Source of the DNA: Bondarzewia mesenterica
Taxonomy: Eukaryota; Basidiomycota; Agaricomycetes; Russulales; Bondarzewiaceae
Assembly: GCA_004802705.1 (NCBI GenBank)
Contig: SGPL01000339.1
Span: forward strand, 1 to 37,515
Direction of reading: 5' to 3'
Length of the DNA: 37,515 bases
Every line of letters starts with the position of its first letter. Position 1 is the first letter of the stretch. This document shows positions 33,915-37,515 of the stretch, piece by piece. The notes beneath the pieces are model-generated. The model did not search any database. It worked only from the letters and a program-made list of their open reading frames with translations, and was not told the DNA's origin. The position numbers were made by a program, and so were the translations under genes.

Positions 33915-36309
33915 ATGCTACCTTTCGCTCTGAAGGTTGTTTGGTTCGTCCTATCGCTGTTGGGTGAGTAAGGTTCAATAATGTCAGGCTTGGATACGAT
34001 GGCCCCTCGACCTCGCTTCTCACAATATCATCACATTTTTATTGACTTTTCGTCGGTGCAGGCACTGCTAGCTCATGGGCAGTCCTCATCCCGTTTGCGA
34101 AGGCGGTCGGAGTTACCTGGGCACCAGTCCTCTACTGCCTAGCCGTAACCGTACTGGAAACAACGTTCTGTCTAGGTTCGTGTCAAACCAACAATTCGTG
34201 AGCCACTAAACTCATGAGGATTTGGCACGCGTGTTTCCTCTCAGGTATGATCTGGCACATGGACCCATACCGAATGCCCCGCGCGTTCTGCATTGCGCAG
34301 GCCACAGTGATGAGCTTCTGTGTCTATGTCATTACCGGCGTCTGTGCATGCTTCACCATATGCATGTATAGTTTTGTCCTCAGGCCGAAACGGTTGTCCC
34401 AATTCTCTCCGTCGTATGTCTTGAGTTAGCGCCTTTAAAACCAAGAGCCCAAAGGTCACTCACCCAATTTTTTGGCAGGCCTCTGGCATGGCGTGGCAAA
34501 TATCTTCTGCTCGTCGTAGTGTTTCCATTAGCAGCACTCGCCGCTTACCTCGCGGTCATCATCAAGTTCGACGCTGTTCAGCCATCGGATGACATGCACT
34601 GTGATACCACCAGCCCTCTATGGTAGGTACCTTGTCCTTTCGCCCTTAATAGTTACCTCATCTCTCCTACCGGAACCCTGGGAACTATTGTATTGCGCTT
34701 TCTTTCTCTGAGAGATGTCTTCTCCATTTGGTGTTTCCGTGTTCTTTGACTTGATCGCTCAACAGCTTCTGATTTTCCAGGGCTCGACTCTTGAGCTATG
34801 CCGGTGTCCCCTTGCTCCTTTCGATACCCGCCTTCTTCATCTCTTGCAGCACAGCCTACAGGCTCACTAAGCTGCACATTCAGACAAAGCGCTATCGTTA
34901 CACTTACAATGACAATCCGTCGTTCACACGGTTTCCCGCACAGTGCTCACGAATGACGAACAGAAACCTCAACACGGCATCGCGACCGGCAAGCATCATA
35001 ATTCCAGCATCAAACATGAGAACGCTGAACAACATGAAGCACGCGACGACTGCCTCGCAAGCGACGTCACTGCCCAGCACACCTACACGAACCCTGGAAT
35101 TTTCTTCGAAGGCATCGCAAACGACTTTGCGAGTCGCCTCTCATTTTGAACATCCGGCCCTTCCTTCCCCTCCTACCCTCCATATTCCACCTCCCTCCCC
35201 AGTTCTCTCAATATCCACCCACTGCTCGACGCACCGCTCAAATACGCCTTCGCCCATCACATTCGCTCCCGTCCCACCAGCACCCCCGCGGCGCCGTCCT
35301 TCTGGCATGCTCTTTTTCGTCGAACCATCAGAGGTGTCGTACGGTTACGTACCAACTCTGCCTGATAGTGGCGTGCTCGCATATTCCCCCATACCGGCCG
35401 AACACGAGACAACGGTAGCATCGCCCAGCTCGCCCTCTCGCGCGCCCGTTGTGCTGGATGTCGAGATGGAACCTCGACGTGGCTTTCATTACCCTTTGCG
35501 GCCCAGTCTTGAGCTCTCTCCGGAATACTCAGCTGCACGGAACCAGCTTACCTTCGGCCTGCCCACCCCGTCGGATGGCCCGGGCCCAGCGACTCAGTCG
35601 TTGAAGTCGGAGGTTGTGGACGAGGACTTCGAGAAGGAGGATGAGATCGATGAGATTACGCTGGAAAGTTTAGGATGGATGCACGATAGAACACATGAGG
35701 ACGTTGATGGTAAAAGCGTTTTGAAGGAGGACTTGGAAATTGATGAAGATCCTGAACCTCTGGCCAGCGCTGCGATGGGCAGGTCACCCCGAAGCCGTGA
35801 GTCCTACCTTTCCCTTCCTTTCTCAACAAAAACATCCCTACTGACCTCGTTCCTGTACAGGATTATCTCGCCAATCGGTCCGACCCTCTCTAAATCTCGG
35901 CCCCGCTATTTGGCGCCTCACGATATTCAAAATGTCAGTTGAAGGCTGAAAACGACTCGAATCATTTCTGTTCTCATTCAAAATCGTGGTCTCCAAGGGC
36001 TCGCGCTGACAGTCTTCTCAGGTCATTCTTTATCATCATGACATTGGCGTCCCTCTCGACGCTGATCGACCTGTCTAAGCATCGGCCGCCGTCACCATTC
36101 GGGACGCAGCACGTTGCGCTGCTGTTGGCGGCATGGGGACCGATGATCGTTTTTGGTGCGTCCTTCATCAATCAATGGGTGTCGCAGACGCGCTTCTGAT
36201 CGTGCTGCGGTACTTCCTGGCAGGTCATTTACCCAGCGTGCGCGGACGGTTCTCATTCAGACGACCTCCCAGCAACTCCATGTCTATGTTACCACCTCTC
36301 CGTTCTTGA
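33915..36309 (+). CDS. Seven-transmembrane receptor (fungal GPCR) with a very long third intracellular loop
   Basis: Eight exons, 33915-33963, 34062-34175, 34245-34413, 34479-34622, 34781-35796, 35861-35933, 36022-36155, 36224-36309, give 594 aa in phase. Seven hydrophobic segments can be read: FALKVVWFVLSLLG at the N-terminus, VLYCLAVTVLETTFCLGM, VMSFCVYVITGVCACFTICM, YLLLVVVFPLAALAAYLAVI, GVPLLLSIPAFFISCSTAYR, FFIIMTLASLSTLIDL and HVALLLAAWGPMIVFG. Exon 5 encodes TM5 and a loop of about 315 residues that is Ser/Pro-rich and ends acidic (DEDFEKEDEIDEITLE), then splices to WRLTIFKM just before TM6. The C-terminal tail is short and basic. Topology fits a plasma-membrane receptor signalling through heterotrimeric G proteins. 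The ligand and class (Git3/Gpr1-like, Stm1-like or other) cannot be set from sequence alone; I see no clear STE3 pheromone-receptor signature. Confidence 0.75.
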
Positions 36310-36963
36310 CAATCATTGTCTCTCACTCTCACCCTCCAACTTTTCTTCCTTCTCTCCCCTCCTCCATCAACTCACTTACGCAGAATGCCGGTGCTGGGCG
36401 TCATTACCGTGCTTTTCACGGTCCGCGTCACTTCCTTGATAGTGTACGGCATGATCAAGCGCTGCTGTCCTTGTCGGCGTTATCGCATTGATCCGACGGC
36501 GCTGCAGCACTCCTCAACGACGACGTGGCCTTTTTCTCGCTTGTGAGAACAGACAAAATGGACTTCTGCTGCACTCCCCTGAAGTACCATCTGCTCCGTA
36601 TCTTATTTTCTCACCAATGCTGATTCACATCATCACATCTTTCTGATCTATCCCCCGCGCACCTCACAGACTGCGGACCTGTGTTTACACAGTTGTGCTT
36701 TGTATAATCAACCCCTCGAGTCGATAATATGTCGGATGCGTGTACTATACTTAGTAGTAGCAGTAGTAAGTAGCGCTGGCAGCAGCAACAGTGCTTGTTG
36801 ATCTCTTCCTCCTCGGAGGCGTGTCACTCTAGTTGATTCGCGGATAATACCAATGCCACGAATGCCAAAGTTGTATTTGCAGGGAATACGAGCAGGCTGG
36901 TGGCGACGTGTGTCGCCGGATAGCCATTTTGGGCTCAATAATATCCGCTATTTATGTGTGCAA
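36310..36963. other. Spacer between the receptor gene and the tRNA
   Basis: 3' flank of the receptor gene. A 54-codon frame starting at an ATG at 36385 (MPVLGVITVLFTVRV) looks like chance or an alternative 3' end. A short TAGTAG/CAGTAG-type microsatellite lies at about 36753-36770. No other signal. Confidence 0.45.
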
Positions 36964-37047
36964 GGCCGCCTGGCGAAATGGCATCGCGTCTGACTACGAT
37001 TAATATAGTAAATCAGGAGATTGCAGGTTCGACCCCTGCGGTGGTCA
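36964..37047 (+). tRNA. tRNA-Arg, anticodon ACG, with a 12-nt intron
   Basis: The full cloverleaf folds. The acceptor stem pairs GGCCGCC (36964-36970) with GGTGGTC (37040-37046), with two G-U pairs. The D stem is GCG/CGC. The anticodon stem pairs TCTGA with TCAGG. The T arm is GCAGG-TTCGACC-CCTGC. The discriminator base is A at 37047. The anticodon loop without intron reads CT-ACG-AA. The intron TTAATATAGTAA (37000-37011) sits after position 37, the canonical eukaryotic tRNA intron site. It decodes CGN arginine codons through inosine at position 34. Confidence 0.88.
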
Positions 37048-37280
37048 TGTGGGAGACTATTTAGTGACACTCCATCTTGCAAGATGGGCTTCAACTCACT
37101 TTTTATATATATTGTAGGATTTTAGTTCTTATTGCATTATATTAACAGAAATCAAAATCAACTAGGGGAGCGCCGACTCCGTCGGCAGCAACCTTGCTTG
37201 CGAAATCCCTACTGGCAGTGTAATCATTTATGCAAAGTATACCAGTTGTTCAAAATACATATCTAAAATGATTACAATTG
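37048..37280. other. Spacer after the tRNA
   Basis: AT-rich sequence with TATATATAT at about 37101-37111 and no gene. A T run that would end RNA polymerase III transcription is not obvious directly after the tRNA; the nearest, CTTTTTA, lies about 53 bases downstream, at about 37100. Confidence 0.35.
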
Positions 37281-37445
37281 CTACCATATGTACAGCAAGT
37301 ACTCAAAGGCCCCTGAGAGGGAAAGGACGGCAGAGCGAGTGGATCGCTCAATGTAGGCGCAGAGAAATTGACCGCCGGACCCCGACACGACAGGTGGGGA
37401 CTTGCCTTGCGAGAACCGCAGTGTGTCAAACCTATTTGCGAGCGT
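37281..37445 (-). CDS. Possible last exon of a gene running off the right edge
   Basis: Reading leftward from an ATCTCAG acceptor (exon start 37445), 54 codons are open to a TAG at 37281-37283. The peptide looks like a folded protein end (FDTLRFSQGKSPPVVSG, then GGQFLCAYIERSTRSAVLS and AFEYLLYIW). I do not recognise the family. The upstream exons would lie beyond the window. Confidence 0.3.
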   Translation of the reverse strand, partial: TLANRFDTLRFSQGKSPPVVSGSGGQFLCAYIERSTRSAVLSLSGAFEYLLYIW

Positions 37446-37515
37446 CTGAGATGTTGGGCAAGTTGGTTTGACACGAATTGACTTCATCGTCTACATTCCC
37501 ATACTGCAAATTCAG

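Noticed and set aside
36316..36546. Small gene just after the receptor stop
   Set aside because: It is short, has no conserved motif, and overlaps what should be the receptor 3' untranslated region.
1..37515. A biosynthetic gene cluster, CRISPR array or complete transposon
   Set aside because: No polyketide, peptide or terpene synthase, no spaced direct repeats of CRISPR type, and no transposase, integrase or reverse-transcriptase motif was seen in any frame.

Overview
The window is nuclear DNA from a filamentous basidiomycete, most likely an Agaricomycete (mushroom or wood-decay group). The basis is the dense short introns (mostly 48-75 nt, GT-AG), compact intergenic spacing on the right side, and gene families typical of that group: a CE16-like GDSL esterase, a fungal prolyl-4-hydroxylase-like 2OG-Fe(II) oxygenase, Furry/TAO3, and a 7TM receptor with a very long third loop. 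All exon structures were spliced by hand from the sequence, and reading phase was checked across each junction.

Left third (1-7.1 kb), accessory and gene-poor: a multi-exon gene of unknown function (about 194-2005, 5' end missing), then about 4 kb of relic-like DNA with a diverged 42-bp tandem repeat, then a decayed minus-strand locus (6.15-7.13 kb) that ends in a possible remnant of a response-regulator receiver domain.

7.7-11.7 kb, the most unusual part: a secreted SGNH/GDSL esterase is spread over 11 exons, and its fourth intron is about 2.36 kb. That intron contains a complete 460-aa 2OG-Fe(II) oxygenase gene on the same strand. The 3' half of the esterase is in perfect phase, but its 5' half has a splice-phase problem and a missing donor, so it is probably decaying.

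12.1-19.5 kb: a frameshifted minus-strand zinc-ribbon-like gene; a disordered 585-aa protein whose first coding exon is just ATG; and a 773-aa protein with a RING-like finger followed by an RRM.

19.5-27.2 kb: the Furry-family scaffold TAO3/PAG1/Mor2 of the NDR-kinase (RAM/MOR) polarity network, about 2,412 aa. It is intact except for one extra base in an A7 run. A 668-bp MITE-like element with 45-bp terminal inverted repeats lies just downstream (27.6-28.25 kb).

28.5-32.7 kb: MLH1 (13 exons, 754 aa, intact) lies head-to-head with a 167-aa CBS-domain protein across a 361-bp shared promoter. 33.9-36.3 kb: a seven-transmembrane receptor gene (8 exons, 594 aa). Near the right edge are a tRNA-Arg(ACG) with a 12-nt canonical intron and a possible terminal exon of a minus-strand gene that runs off the window.

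The genes do not form a biosynthetic cluster. The right two thirds is ordinary housekeeping and signalling content (polarity, mismatch repair, RNA/ubiquitin-type regulation, reception), and the left third is accessory. I found no CRISPR, rRNA or recognisable autonomous transposon.
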